The notes: generated from the sequence alone by a model not told the origin. A stretch of 27,405 bases of DNA from CAZGSG01 sp964528095 (GCA_964528095.1 CAZGSG010000040.1:1-27405), one strand, 5' to 3'. Counted from the stretch's first letter, positions 7,984 to 14,891 are shown. Numbers and translations are program-made.

Positions 7984-8619
7984 AGACAGTTAGGGATCAC
8001 TCAAAAAACAGCATGGTTTGTATTACACCGTATCCGTGAAATGCTAAAAGAGAAAGCGCCTGTTATGCTGGCTAATTCTGTACAGATTGATGAAACTTAT
8101 ATAGGGGGCAAGGAAGGAAATAAACATGCTAGTAAAAGAAGGCCAAGAAAGCCGGGGTCAAGGGGACGTGCATTCGATGAACCTAAAACACCAGTATTCG
8201 GTATCGTTGAAACAGGTGGTAAGGTTATGGTTCATGTAACCGACTTCGTAAGCAAGTCAAGGGTAAAGAAACTGATCAACCAGCATGTAACAAAAGGATC
8301 TACCGTTGTTACTGATGGGTTCACTATGTATGCCTATCTGTCAAAAGGGACAGAATTTACTCATGTTATGGTAGACCATAGCAAAGGAGAATATGTAAGA
8401 GACGGGTTCCATACCAACGGTATAGAAAACTTTTGGAGCCTGTTAAAGCGTGGCATCATTGGTATATTCCATCAGGTAAGCCCGTGGCACTTACAAAGGT
8501 ATTGCGATAAATTTGCATCCCGGTATAACTCTAGAGGTATTACGGATGCTGAAAGGTTTGTATTGAGTGTACAGAATAGCGATGGAAGATTAAAGTATAA
8601 TCAGCTTATTGGTAAATAG
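7984..8619 (+). pseudogene. IS1595-family (ISXO2-like) transposase, N-terminus missing
   Basis: Homology begins at about 7984 with HRQLGITQKTAWFVLHRIRE, the end of the usual DNA-binding half, and continues through the catalytic domain. Likely metal-binding residues are the Asp in VQIDETYIGGK, the Asp in VVTDGFTMY and the acidic position in GIENFWSLLKRG. The chain ends at TAA 8619 with NQLIGK. About the first 90-100 residues of a normal family member, including its Cys-rich zinc ribbon, are absent, and no copy was found elsewhere in the window. A start at ATG 8041 would leave 192 residues. The protein would be unable to bind DNA normally, so mobility must come from another copy. A hairpin terminator follows. 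Confidence 0.85.
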
Positions 8620-8622
8620 AAA

Positions 8623-8643
8623 AGAGCGGTGATATGCCGCTCT
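8623..8643 (+). terminator. Terminator-like hairpin after the transposase
   Basis: AGAGCGG (8623-8629) pairs with CCGCTCT (8637-8643) around a 7-nt loop, 3 nt after the stop codon. The T-tail is weak (GCTTTGAG). Confidence 0.5.
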
Positions 8644-8727
8644 GCTTTGAGAAGTATCTTGTGATTCATCGTTGTCTGTTGGAGAGATTTGGTAACTATA
8701 TACCTGTTAGACCACGAAGAAGACAAA

Positions 8728-8994
8728 CTAATCGCCAAAGGTGTCAGCTAAGTTTTTAGCACTAAAATAGTGCTTGCACATTACATACATAGTGGGTGTA
8801 AGAACAGACTCGAATGATGCCAAAATAATATTACTTTCTGTCTTGAGGGGTATAGATAGTGCAACGACAAGAAAAGCAACCAGAGCAACCCATACCCACA
8901 ATATTACGAGTGTAACAGTACGCTTCAGCCGCATGTTCAGAAATGCGCTGTAAATTTTGGCCTGCGCCATGGTTTGGGGTATCTCTGCACTCAT
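8728..8994 (-). CDS. 88-aa membrane protein, third gene of the element A operon
   Basis: I do not recognise a family. The N-terminal 23 residues are soluble and basic. Residues 24-48 form a strong transmembrane helix (TVTLVILWVWVALVAFLVVA). A second, weaker hydrophobic stretch covers about 57-77 (IILASFESVLTPTMYVMCKH). The start ATG overlaps the previous gene's stop (TAATG), so the two are translationally coupled. Small two-helix membrane proteins at the end of compact operons on mobile elements are often effectors of defence or toxin systems; that is an analogy, not evidence. The stop codon at 8728 is about 110 bp from the oppositely oriented transposase remnant. Confidence 0.7.
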   Translation of the reverse strand: MSAEIPQTMAQAKIYSAFLNMRLKRTVTLVILWVWVALVAFLVVALSIPLKTESNIILASFESVLTPTMYVMCKHYFSAKNLADTFGD

Positions 8995-9308
8995 TACTTT
9001 AGGGTGTAATAGGTTATTTTTCTTAGTTCGTCACTCCTAAAAGTATCTGGCTCAATACCATCAATCTCACACACCTTACAAGTTATTATTTCTGGAATTT
9101 CTCCCGTGGAATCGTACTCCCGAATTATCCTATTGTCATTGGGGCAAACTAACCCAATTTTCCTAATGAAGATTTTATTTTGCACGGCCATCTCACAAAG
9201 AAGTCTAGCTTCTTTTACATTGGTATTCATAAATTGCCGAACATTTTCGACAAATATTTTGCCAGTGCCTATTTGACTAATTGTTTGCAAGTATTTTTGA
9301 TACGACAT
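8994..9308 (-). CDS. 104-aa protein with winged-helix-like N-terminus and Cys knuckle, second gene of the element A operon
   Basis: Residues about 14-50 are helix-rich and look like a small winged-helix (GKIFVENVRQFMNTNVKEAR then LLCEMAVQNKIFIRKIG). They are followed by a putative zinc-binding knuckle: LVCPNDNRIIREY and then ITCKVCEIDG, giving three Cys at about 55, 78 and 81. There is no membrane segment. It overlaps the upstream 321-aa gene by 32 bp and the downstream membrane gene by 1 bp, so the three form a tight unit. DNA or protein binding is suggested by the layout. No family was recognised. Confidence 0.7.
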   Translation of the reverse strand: MSYQKYLQTISQIGTGKIFVENVRQFMNTNVKEARLLCEMAVQNKIFIRKIGLVCPNDNRIIREYDSTGEIPEIITCKVCEIDGIEPDTFRSDELRKITYYTLK

Positions 9309-10242
9309 TTTTAACCTGATTTACATCGTCCGGAAATTGGTTAACTGAAATTCGTCCAAGTGTCGGCTCTGTTGTAAATTCTTTACAAAGATATTTATCA
9401 TTTTTCAAATACTGGAACACGGTTTTTTCTAAAGGGCGTTGAATTGTAATTAGGTAATCAGCAGGGTATTGCGCCTTAAAAAGCAGAATACCGTCCATTG
9501 TTTCCATAACAGCTGAGGCGTTTTTTCTAGAAAGAACCTTTAGACAATCCACATCATCAATGTTCCACAAATACTTTACTCCGGCATTTATATCTAACGG
9601 GGTTGGTTGGAAATTATCGAAGTATTCTAGTATATCTGCTAATACTGCGGCCTCGTCATTTAATTGTATTTTTTTAATGGGAAAGTCATCTACTGGAAAG
9701 TACGATGCTACGTTCCGTAAGAGTTTTGTAAAATGAATAATTAAGGTATTATTCATTATTCTAACTGTAACAGGTTGATAAAAAGATAAATCAACATTTT
9801 CGCCGGTTCTTCCTATTAGAACTTTAAAGATTGTTTTTGATAGACAATGGATTTTTAATTCCCCGTTTGCGATAGTTCGATCTTCGACATCCATAGGGAA
9901 ATCAGCATTAACTAAGTTAGCATGAGGAAAATTTTGATTCAACTCATATAGGTATATGTTTTGTCTGGTTTGCGAGTAATTTGAAAAGGCAAAGTTCTTT
10001 ATAATTTGCTGCGTCTTTTCTCCAGTTATCTGTTCAATAACACTTTCAGACGTTCCCTTTTTTACAAAGGATTCTTTTACTATTGCTAGGGGAAATAAAT
10101 GAAGTAGCCGTTTCATCAAGTCTCTGGCAAGATTCATAAGCAGGTGGTTTAACTGCGTTAAATATAAGCGAAAAAATTTATACCAATGTTTTCCAGCTCT
10201 TATTCTCCCACATGTAGATTTCAGGCGTTCCCCGTTGCTCAT
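9277..10242 (-). CDS. 321-aa (or 286-aa) protein of unknown function, first gene of the element A operon
   Basis: I do not recognise this protein. The frame opens at ATG 10242, only 14 bp inside the right terminal repeat. An internal ATG at 10137 (MNLARDLMKRLLHLFP) is preceded by a promoter-like site at 10159-10187 and may be the real start. Residues 40-60 are amphipathic, followed by an alpha/beta region (ELKIHCLSKTIFKVLIGRTG, then NTLIIHFTKLLRNVASYF). No membrane helix, Walker or nuclease motif stands out. It is the largest gene of a three-gene operon with overlapping reading frames, ending in a two-helix membrane protein. The operon is AT-rich relative to the flanking chromosomal genes, which suggests horizontal origin along with the element. 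Confidence 0.75.
   Translation of the reverse strand: MSNGERLKSTCGRIRAGKHWYKFFRLYLTQLNHLLMNLARDLMKRLLHLFPLAIVKESFVKKGTSESVIEQITGEKTQQIIKNFAFSNYSQTRQNIYLYELNQNFPHANLVNADFPMDVEDRTIANGELKIHCLSKTIFKVLIGRTGENVDLSFYQPVTVRIMNNTLIIHFTKLLRNVASYFPVDDFPIKKIQLNDEAAVLADILEYFDNFQPTPLDINAGVKYLWNIDDVDCLKVLSRKNASAVMETMDGILLFKAQYPADYLITIQRPLEKTVFQYLKNDKYLCKEFTTEPTLGRISVNQFPDDVNQVKNVVSKILANN
10159..10187 (-). promoter_or_regulatory. Possible promoter of the three-gene operon
   Basis: On the minus strand ATTG (10184-10187) is 17 nt from TATATTTA (10159-10166), one mismatch each from the Bacteroidota TTTG / TAnnTTTG consensus. Transcription would start near 10152, about 15 nt before ATG 10137. This favours the shorter 286-aa product. 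Confidence 0.35.
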
Positions 10243-10256
10243 TTTTTCACAGAAAC

Positions 10257-10283
10257 CCTTGTCCCAACTGGTATATAGATGCC
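10257..10283 (-). repeat. Right terminal inverted repeat of element A
   Basis: Exact reverse complement of 6786-6812. The following bases 10284-10291 (ATTTATTT) repeat 6778-6785. Confidence 0.95.
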
Positions 10284-10293
10284 ATTTATTTTA

Positions 10294-10324
10294 ACGAACT
10301 GCCAGCATGGGTCTGGCAGTTCGT
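10294..10324. repeat. Perfect 12-bp hairpin beside the insertion site
   Basis: ACGAACTGCCAG pairs with CTGGCAGTTCGT around the loop CATGGGT. It starts 3 nt after the target duplication, so element A landed next to a pre-existing hairpin. No T-tail follows directly, so a simple terminator is unlikely. Confidence 0.6.
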
Positions 10325-10500
10325 CATTACCCTCATTGGTAAGACGAGGTTTTTTTACCTTATTGGCCACCCGGCTGACCGGGACGGACCCATCTCCAAT
10401 ACAGCCGGCAGGTGTCCGGCCCCAACCCCCAGATTTAAATCGGAAGTTTTATAAGCTGCCATAGTTGCGCCCTGGTTGGAGCGTGCCTGTATCAATAAAA

Positions 10501-10550
10501 ACAGGGACCAAACAGAGACCAAACAGGGACCAAACCCGGACCAAGCCCGG
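10501..10550. repeat. 11-bp tandem repeat, about 4.5 copies
   Basis: The units are ACAGGGACCAA, ACAGAGACCAA, ACAGGGACCAA, ACCCGGACCAA and a partial GCCCGG. The unit length is not a multiple of three and no gene covers it. Confidence 0.75.
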
Positions 10551-10685
10551 ATAATTTCCCTGTTTTAGCCCTGCTTGAGCATAGCTTGCCATCCCTTCAA
10601 ACAGGTCTTGTATAGCCGAAAATCCGTACCCGGAACGCTGCGTCAGTGGCCGGTAGATTGCTGACCCTTTCAGGTTATTTCAAGC

Positions 10686-11471
10686 TTAAAACTGGTCAAT
10701 ATCCTGCCAGGGCGTATTCGCATTCTGTACAACAGGCCATAAAAGACCATCCAGGGCACCACTAAAATTGCTGTTCGTGCTTTTTGAATTGCACAATATC
10801 ACCCAGTTGAATCCGGTACTGGCGCGAATAAATTCTGTAGCAGTACCTGGTAATGCGCCGGTATGCCACCAATGATTAGCGGAATTGACACTCCATCCAC
10901 AGGCATAGTTGGAAGAAGGGACCGATGGAGTGATCATGGTAGTGATAGTAGCTGGCTGAAGAATATCCGGCTTTGTGCTGAAGCCATCTACTTTCACCAT
11001 GAAACGCGCGAGATCGGTAGCGCTGGCAATCCAACCGCCATGCGAATCGGTACGGGGAATATTATAGAGATACGCGTTTTGCCCACTTTATCCGTTATAG
11101 ATCACTTCACCTGGTTTACGATCGGCCAGTGTGCTACCCCCGATCTGCATAGTAGTAATGCCAGAGGGAGTAAGCACTTCATCTTTGATGAACTGCTCGT
11201 AGGATTTACCTGAAAGTTTTTCTATGATGCGACCCAATAAACAATAACCGAAATTGGAATAACTATAAGTGCCTCTGCCGGAAGTAGCGGGATAATTTTC
11301 CAGTGTCCATTTGATCAACTGGCTATGTGTGTACGTGGATTGTTTGAACATGGGGTCATTGCCATCATTGCCCCATACACCTACGGTATGATGAAGGAGA
11401 TGGCGTACTGTAATATCATTTACGCCAACAGGCGCGGTTGGATAGTCGCTGCCAAGAAATTGTTGGGACAA
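10686..11471 (-). pseudogene. Serine hydrolase (beta-lactamase class C / PBP4-like family), 5'-truncated with internal stop
   Basis: One continuous frame runs from the element B boundary to TAA 10686 with a single TAA inside (11088-11090, between VIYNG and SGQNAYLY). Family marks are the DITVRHLLHHT segment, the catalytic Tyr-Ser-Asn (YSYSNFGYCLLGRIIE), and HTG (WHTGALPGT). The N-terminal third with the signal peptide and the Ser-x-x-Lys nucleophile is missing. The sequence is cut at about 11471, where the inner half of an element terminal repeat begins. A CAA to TAA change would explain the stop, since Gln is common at this position. It is clearly non-functional. It is not a copy of the intact serine hydrolase at 14969-16480. 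Confidence 0.85.
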
Positions 11472-11539
11472 GGCACTAGCACCATTAATTCGGGGAATTG
11501 CCCGAATTTACCGAAAAAAACTTTCAAAAACGTGAATTT

Positions 11540-11557
11540 GTGGTCTTAAACTACCAC
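11540..11557. repeat. Palindrome upstream of the 85-aa gene, element B
   Basis: GTGGT (11540-11544) pairs with ACCAC (11553-11557). The left arm reads GTGGTCTT like the downstream palindrome of this element and unlike element A (GTGGTA). Confidence 0.55.
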
Positions 11558-11606
11558 ACTTATTCCAAATCTTCATTAGACCTTCATAGCCTTAAAACAT
11601 TAAGCT

Positions 11607-11864
11607 ATGGCAAAGGTCGTAACCAGGTATCCCCGCACCACAAGGGCGATTGAAAGTTTTATCCTTTCGCACGAGCCGGAAGAGGTAATAGAAGTATTTG
11701 AAGATTTATTTTTTGATTACCTACAGGTAGCTAACAAGGAAGGTTTCATTGAAGACTTCAGCTATTTTGTAGCCGCTTACCTTGATTTAATGGCAGTAAT
11801 GAAAGTAGCGCAGAAAGAGCGAGATGCTTTTGTTCAAAAGAAAATTAACCAGTCGCTCAAGTAA
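11607..11864 (+). CDS. 85-aa acidic helical protein, element B copy
   Basis: This is the homologue of the gene at 6945-7202, of equal length and intact. It shares TRYPR, the EDLFFDYLQV block, and VAQKERDAFVQKKINQS at the end, while the middle differs in about a third of residues (for example GFIEDFSYFVAAYLDLMAVM against GPIENFKYFVCAFLDLKILL). Most differences are conservative, so the protein appears to have been under selection while the neighbouring transposase decayed. The product is unrecognised, with no signal or membrane helix. It lies between palindromes at 11540-11557 and 11908-11933. Confidence 0.7.
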   Translation: MAKVVTRYPRTTRAIESFILSHEPEEVIEVFEDLFFDYLQVANKEGFIEDFSYFVAAYLDLMAVMKVAQKERDAFVQKKINQSLK

Positions 11865-11907
11865 CCATATGTTCTTGCAAATAGAAGTATCTATTTATTC
11901 GTTTTCG

Positions 11908-11933
11908 TTTTGTGGTCTTTTAAGACCACAAAA
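11908..11933. repeat. Perfect palindrome downstream of the 85-aa gene, element B
   Basis: TTTTGTGGTCTT (11908-11919) pairs perfectly with AAGACCACAAAA (11922-11933). Compared with element A, the A-T pair in the core is replaced by C-G on both arms, so pairing is preserved. Confidence 0.7.
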
Positions 11934-12032
11934 AAGTTTTAAAAATACTCTCAATTTGTTCTCCTAAAAATTTAACCGGAGTAGCTAGTCCACAAGTGTT
12001 TTCTATTTCTTTTTAGCCTCTTTAGGCTTCTC

Positions 12033-12146
12033 CTACTGGTCTTTCTTTTTTGGGGTGACAGAGACCTTTATAACGTCCGCAAAGCTGCCTTTGATGCCTA
12101 GTTTGGGGTCGTATTGTTTAGATTGTTGTTTTTTTGCTTTGGCCAT
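12033..12146 (-). CDS. 37-aa shortened copy of the Lys-rich small protein, element B
   Basis: The frame starts at ATG 12146 and is colinear with the gene at 7481-7624 (MAKAKKQQSKQYDPKLGIKG...). A TAG at 12033-12035, where element A has CAG, ends it after KKKDQ. The original stop is still visible in frame at 12003-12005, so the last ten Lys/Glu-rich residues are lost. The conserved core is intact, so the product could still work. The 40-aa membrane gene that follows in element A is absent here. Confidence 0.55.
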   Translation of the reverse strand: MAKAKKQQSKQYDPKLGIKGSFADVIKVSVTPKKKDQ

Positions 12147-12254
12147 TGTACAATTTAGTAACTTTAAGGTAGCAGAAATCCCCGTATGGAAAGCCTCTAA
12201 GGAGAAAGCTAAACCATACAGGGTTCACGGCAGATATAGTATTGCCGTTATTTC
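12147..12254. other. Conserved leader, element B copy
   Basis: About 92% identical to 7625-7733, including the CGGCA/TGCCG inverted pair and the TAAATT(T)G region next to the small gene. One T of the possible -7 motif is lost here. Confidence 0.45.
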
Positions 12255-12288
12255 CACAGCAAAATGAAGGGTCGTTTCGATCCTTTTT

Positions 12289-13359
12289 TTATACAGCTCG
12301 TTTCATTGTTCTGACAAGTGCAGCACGGCCGTTTTCAAAATATTTAAAATAATCAATTACAGTCAAGTTCATCGTTTCTGCAATTTCCGAGTCTGTTTTT
12401 TGCAATTCACTTTTTAAAAGGTCAATAATTTTTGGAAGTAATTTAGGTTGATCTATCTCGACAAATCCAGTTTCATTCTTTCTTTCATTTCTTCTTCCAA
12501 GTTCAATAAGCAAATATCTATACGTAGATTCATTAATAGCACTAAGGTGCTTTGCTCTCATTATAATTGCTGCTTTTGAAACACCCCAATATGCCTTTAA
12601 GATGCCTAATTTATTAAAAGAGAGCCCCGGCAAATCACGGAAACAATCTCTCGCCGGCATTAAAAATTCAGATGCGAAAGTATTTGCTTCATTCTCCACA
12701 TCGCGCCATGGTTCTATGTCGCAAGGGATGTGAGAAATCAAATGAAAAAATTCATGCGCAATAGTGAATCTTATTCTATCATTAGGCATATTCTTATTAA
12801 TAAAAATAACCGGTATTCCGCTATCTGTATATGCTGTCAGGCCGTCGAACTTTGTATTTCCACAATCATAGAAGTACACTAACACGCCCTCGTTTTCGAG
12901 TAAATTCACAATATCTTTCACGGGGCCTGACGGAATTTTCATTAATTCACGCATTCTCATAGCTACATCCTGCGGTGTCCATCCTTGCGCAGAAAGATCG
13001 AAAGAATATCGATTGTATTGCGCTACCTCTATTTCTTCTGTCAAATAGTCTATTCCTTTTAAAATGATTTTCAAATCTGAGAAAATTCTATCTAGCTCTT
13101 TCTGCGGCACAGTTGCCCTTTTTCTAAAATAGATATTAGACATTGGGGTTTTAAGTTCTTCTTGGCAAAAAAAGGAAATTGGATAACTTAAGGTTTTCGA
13201 TAATGATTCTAATGTTTCTTCTGATACTGTTAGTAATCCTTTTTCAACCTTTGAAAGGCTGGATTGGTTAAGGTTAGGTAAAAGAGAGGATAACTCTTTT
13301 TGCGTATATCCTCTTGAAAGTCTCGCTAGCTCGATTTGGCGGGGGTTTGGTGTACGCAT
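12289..13359 (-). CDS. XRE-type regulator fused to an ImmA/IrrE-type zinc peptidase
   Basis: This is a 356-residue cytoplasmic protein. Residues 6-62 form a helix-turn-helix of the XRE/Cro family (IELARLSRGYTQKELSSLLP). Residues about 145-240 hold the ImmA/IrrE (COG2856) metallopeptidase with HEFFH at 202-206 and the downstream ENEANTFASEFLMP segment supplying the third zinc ligand. The family typically binds its own promoter or cleaves a repressor or partner, and is frequent on mobile elements and in predicted toxin-antitoxin pairs. The gene starts 25 nt after the stop of the 208-aa protein gene, so both are one operon driven from the promoter at 14075-14104. The catalytic residues look intact. 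The peptidase target is not shown by the sequence; the partner protein is the obvious candidate. Confidence 0.9.
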   Translation of the reverse strand: MRTPNPRQIELARLSRGYTQKELSSLLPNLNQSSLSKVEKGLLTVSEETLESLSKTLSYPISFFCQEELKTPMSNIYFRKRATVPQKELDRIFSDLKIILKGIDYLTEEIEVAQYNRYSFDLSAQGWTPQDVAMRMRELMKIPSGPVKDIVNLLENEGVLVYFYDCGNTKFDGLTAYTDSGIPVIFINKNMPNDRIRFTIAHEFFHLISHIPCDIEPWRDVENEANTFASEFLMPARDCFRDLPGLSFNKLGILKAYWGVSKAAIIMRAKHLSAINESTYRYLLIELGRRNERKNETGFVEIDQPKLLPKIIDLLKSELQKTDSEIAETMNLTVIDYFKYFENGRAALVRTMKRAV

Positions 13360-13384
13360 TGGCAGTAGATGTTTTTATTTATTG

Positions 13385-14011
13385 CTATTCATTTTTTTCC
13401 TTCCTGATTTTAACGATACCGGGTTTTAATGTTGGTTCTGGTCCTTTAGGTTTAATGCCTACAAGAGGAGCCTGATTATCTCTGCTTAAGTCGCTAATGT
13501 CTGTCCTCCAAATAAGATTGGGGCCATCAATGCAAACCGCATATATCCCGGTTAAACTTGAATTACCGTGGGTTGATGTGTATCCAACAAAGATATTAGG
13601 GCCTTTATCTTTTTTACTGACCGTGAGCTGATTCATAATTAAATCGTTTTCGCCAGTCTGGATGTTGGAAGGTCGATAATTATCATCCAACTTTTTAATA
13701 TAAATATACTCGTTCGTTGGAGTAACTAATCGAAATCTAGCAGGGGTAGCGGACCTACAGTATTCGGGGAAATTTTGAATTATTTCCTGCCGAATAAAAC
13801 TAATTGTTGCCACCGCAGGCATGTTTTTGTCCATGTCGTAGGGCTTAAACATCGTGAAAATCTTGCTGTGAAGATTTTGAAATGACGTTTCAACAATTCT
13901 TTTAAATGCCAAAAGAAATAGCATGTTTGCTTGTTCGAAGTCTTGTTGCAAAGGTGTTTTTCGCTTCTCAAATTTGAAAAGGTCGAAAAGATTTGGTAGA
14001 TTTGTACTCAT
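13385..14011 (-). CDS. 208-aa protein of unknown function paired with the ImmA-type peptidase
   Basis: ATG 14011 is chosen (MSTNLPNLFDLF); a TTG five codons upstream is possible. The N-terminal half is helical (about residues 20-75, including NMLFLLAFKRIVETSFQN). The C-terminal half is beta-rich with SKKDKGPNIFVGYTSTHGNS and ends in a basic Pro/Lys tail (GPEPTLKPGIVKIRKEKNE). There is no membrane helix or signal, and I recognise no family. It is the first gene of a two-gene operon with the XRE/ImmA peptidase and has its own good promoter. By analogy to other XRE-ImmA pairs it may be the regulated toxin or the cleaved partner; that is inference. Confidence 0.75.
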   Translation of the reverse strand: MSTNLPNLFDLFKFEKRKTPLQQDFEQANMLFLLAFKRIVETSFQNLHSKIFTMFKPYDMDKNMPAVATISFIRQEIIQNFPEYCRSATPARFRLVTPTNEYIYIKKLDDNYRPSNIQTGENDLIMNQLTVSKKDKGPNIFVGYTSTHGNSSLTGIYAVCIDGPNLIWRTDISDLSRDNQAPLVGIKPKGPEPTLKPGIVKIRKEKNE

Positions 14012-14038
14012 TGTATGATTTTTCAAGTTTTTAATACG

Positions 14039-14056
14039 CCCCGTTTGCCGACGGGG
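14039..14056 (-). promoter_or_regulatory. Leader hairpin of the ImmA operon
   Basis: CCCCGT and ACGGGG form a 6-bp GC-rich stem around TTGCCG. It lies between the predicted transcription start (near 14068) and ATG 14011. In the minus direction no T-run follows. In the plus direction TTTGTTGTTTTAAC follows, so it could also stop transcription heading towards the transposase. Confidence 0.45.
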
Positions 14057-14074
14057 TTTGTTGTTTTAACTCCG

Positions 14075-14104
14075 CAAAGATAAGCGAAGGAATATTTTTT
14101 CAAA
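14075..14104 (-). promoter_or_regulatory. Bacteroidota-type promoter of the ImmA operon
   Basis: On the minus strand TTTG (14101-14104) is 18 nt from TATCTTTG (14075-14082), an exact match to TTTG / TAnnTTTG. Transcription should start near 14068 and run into the 208-aa gene. The TTTG box lies inside one unit of a 23-bp tandem repeat. Confidence 0.65.
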
Positions 14105-14136
14105 GAAATTGTGAATATTTTTTCGAAGAAATTGTG
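14091..14136. repeat. Two 23-bp direct repeats overlapping the promoter, possible operator
   Basis: Units 14091-14113 and 14114-14136 differ at one base (AATATTTTTTC, then A or G, then AAGAAATTGTG). The first contains the -33 box of the promoter. Tandem sites two turns apart next to an XRE gene suggest autoregulation. Confidence 0.5.
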
Positions 14137-14201
14137 TAATTTCCTTTTTTGATCTATATTTATCCCACAATCTACCTAAAATGACTGCTTTTAAGACACT
14201 C

Positions 14202-14619
14202 ATACAAACTGGCGGGAAAGTTATGGTCAAAGTAACGGAGTGGGTAACTAAAGCGGTTGCACAAGAATTGATAAATCGGCATGTAGCAAAAGGTTCAACT
14301 GTTGTTACAAACGGGCTTTCTATGTACGCCTATCTGTCAAAAGAGGCGGAATTTACCCCATGTTATGGTAGACAATAGCAAAGGAGAATATGTAAGAGAT
14401 GGGGTCAATACGAACAGGATAGAAAACTTTTGGAGCCTTTTAAAGCGTGGTATCATTGGCATAGTTCACCAAGTAAACCCGTGGCATCTGCAAAGGTATT
14501 GCGATGAATTTGCAGCCCGGTATAACTCTAGGGGTATTACCGATGCTGAAAGGATTGTTGTGAGCGTTCAGAATAGTGATGGAAGGCTCAAGTATAATCA
14601 GCTTATAGGAAAGGCATAA
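14202..14619 (+). pseudogene. IS1595-family transposase remnant, truncated and frameshifted
   Basis: Homology to the 7984-8619 transposase begins at TGGKVMVKVTEWV and runs to the C-terminus (NQLIGKA). More of the N-terminus is missing than in element A, including the first catalytic Asp. An extra C in the run at 14356-14359 shifts the frame after KEAEFT, and the sequence resumes in another frame with HVMVDNSKGEYVRDG. The second catalytic Asp is Asn (VVTNGLSMY instead of VVTDGFTMY), and GIENFW has become RIENFW. The gene is dead. An artificial ATG at 14181 from unrelated sequence reads into it. Confidence 0.85.
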
Positions 14620-14620
14620 T

Positions 14621-14644
14621 AAAGGCGGCAAAATTGCCTCCTTT
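14621..14644 (+). terminator. Intrinsic terminator after the transposase remnant
   Basis: AAAGGCGGCAA (14621-14631) pairs with TTGCCTCCTTT (14634-14644) with one mismatch, followed by a T-rich tail (TCTTTTTAATTTT). Confidence 0.65.
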
Positions 14645-14675
14645 TCTTTTTAATTTTGTAGTACAATTTATCAAT

Positions 14676-14888
14676 ATGAACGAAGAAAATAAACCTTTAG
14701 ATAAACGTTTTGGGGAAGTGCTAGTTGATGCAATGTCTGAGCTTAATAAACAGGTTCGGATAATTCTTAAGTTAGATGCAGATCCAAGCATAAGCGAAGA
14801 GGATAAGGAAAAGATATTCAATGCAGGAGAGATTAAAGTGGAAGCCGAACTTCAAAAAATCAAAGAAAGCAAAAAACGAACTTCTTAA
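14676..14888 (+). CDS. 70-aa charged helical protein at the right end of element B
   Basis: ATG 14676 (MNEENKPLDKRFGEVLVDAM) is chosen over an upstream ATG at 14634 that lies inside the terminator. The product is short, acidic and almost wholly helical, with the likely EF-hand-like but incomplete stretch LDADPSISEEDKEKI, and ends in KESKKRTS. TAATTTTG at 14651-14658 fits TAnnTTTG and sits about 18 nt before the start, so it probably has its own promoter right after the terminator. I recognise no family. It lies inside the element, directly before the right terminal repeat, so it is passenger or element-related. Confidence 0.6.
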   Translation: MNEENKPLDKRFGEVLVDAMSELNKQVRIILKLDADPSISEEDKEKIFNAGEIKVEAELQKIKESKKRTS

Positions 14889-14891
14889 CTT

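Larger units (their letters stand above)
6786..10283 (+). mobile_element. Passenger-carrying IS1595-type element with perfect ends (element A)
   Basis: Inverted repeats of 27 bp (6786-6812 and 10257-10283, beginning GGCATCTATATACCAGTTGG) match perfectly. They are flanked by the exact 8-bp direct repeat ATTTATTT at 6778-6785 and 10284-10291. An AT-rich 8-bp target duplication is characteristic of the IS1595 family, and the element contains a transposase catalytic domain of the ISXO2-like type (7984-8619). The transposase has lost its N-terminus, so the element is not autonomous and was probably moved in trans. The fresh ends and duplication suggest recent insertion. Passengers are an 85-aa protein gene, a minus-strand pair of tiny genes, an uncertain 64-aa gene and a three-gene operon. 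A decayed relative lies at 11462-14916. Confidence 0.9.
10284..10685. other. Intergenic region between element A and the serine-hydrolase remnant
   Basis: I see no convincing gene in these 402 bp. It holds the target duplication, a perfect 12-bp hairpin (10294-10324), GC-rich blocks with short inverted repeats, and an 11-bp tandem repeat (10501-10550). A short plus-strand open frame at 10279-10464 begins inside the terminal repeat and shows no protein-like features. Confidence 0.5.

Noticed and set aside
10279..10464. Plus-strand open frame of 61 codons
   Set aside because: It starts inside the terminal repeat and has no protein-like features.
10501..10550. Possible CRISPR array
   Set aside because: Units of 11 bp lie head to tail without spacers, and no cas gene is present.
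11462..11473. Chance match of GTTGGGACAAGG within the serine-hydrolase gene
   Set aside because: The following 17 bases also align with element A at the same spacing, so it is a true remnant of the terminal repeat.
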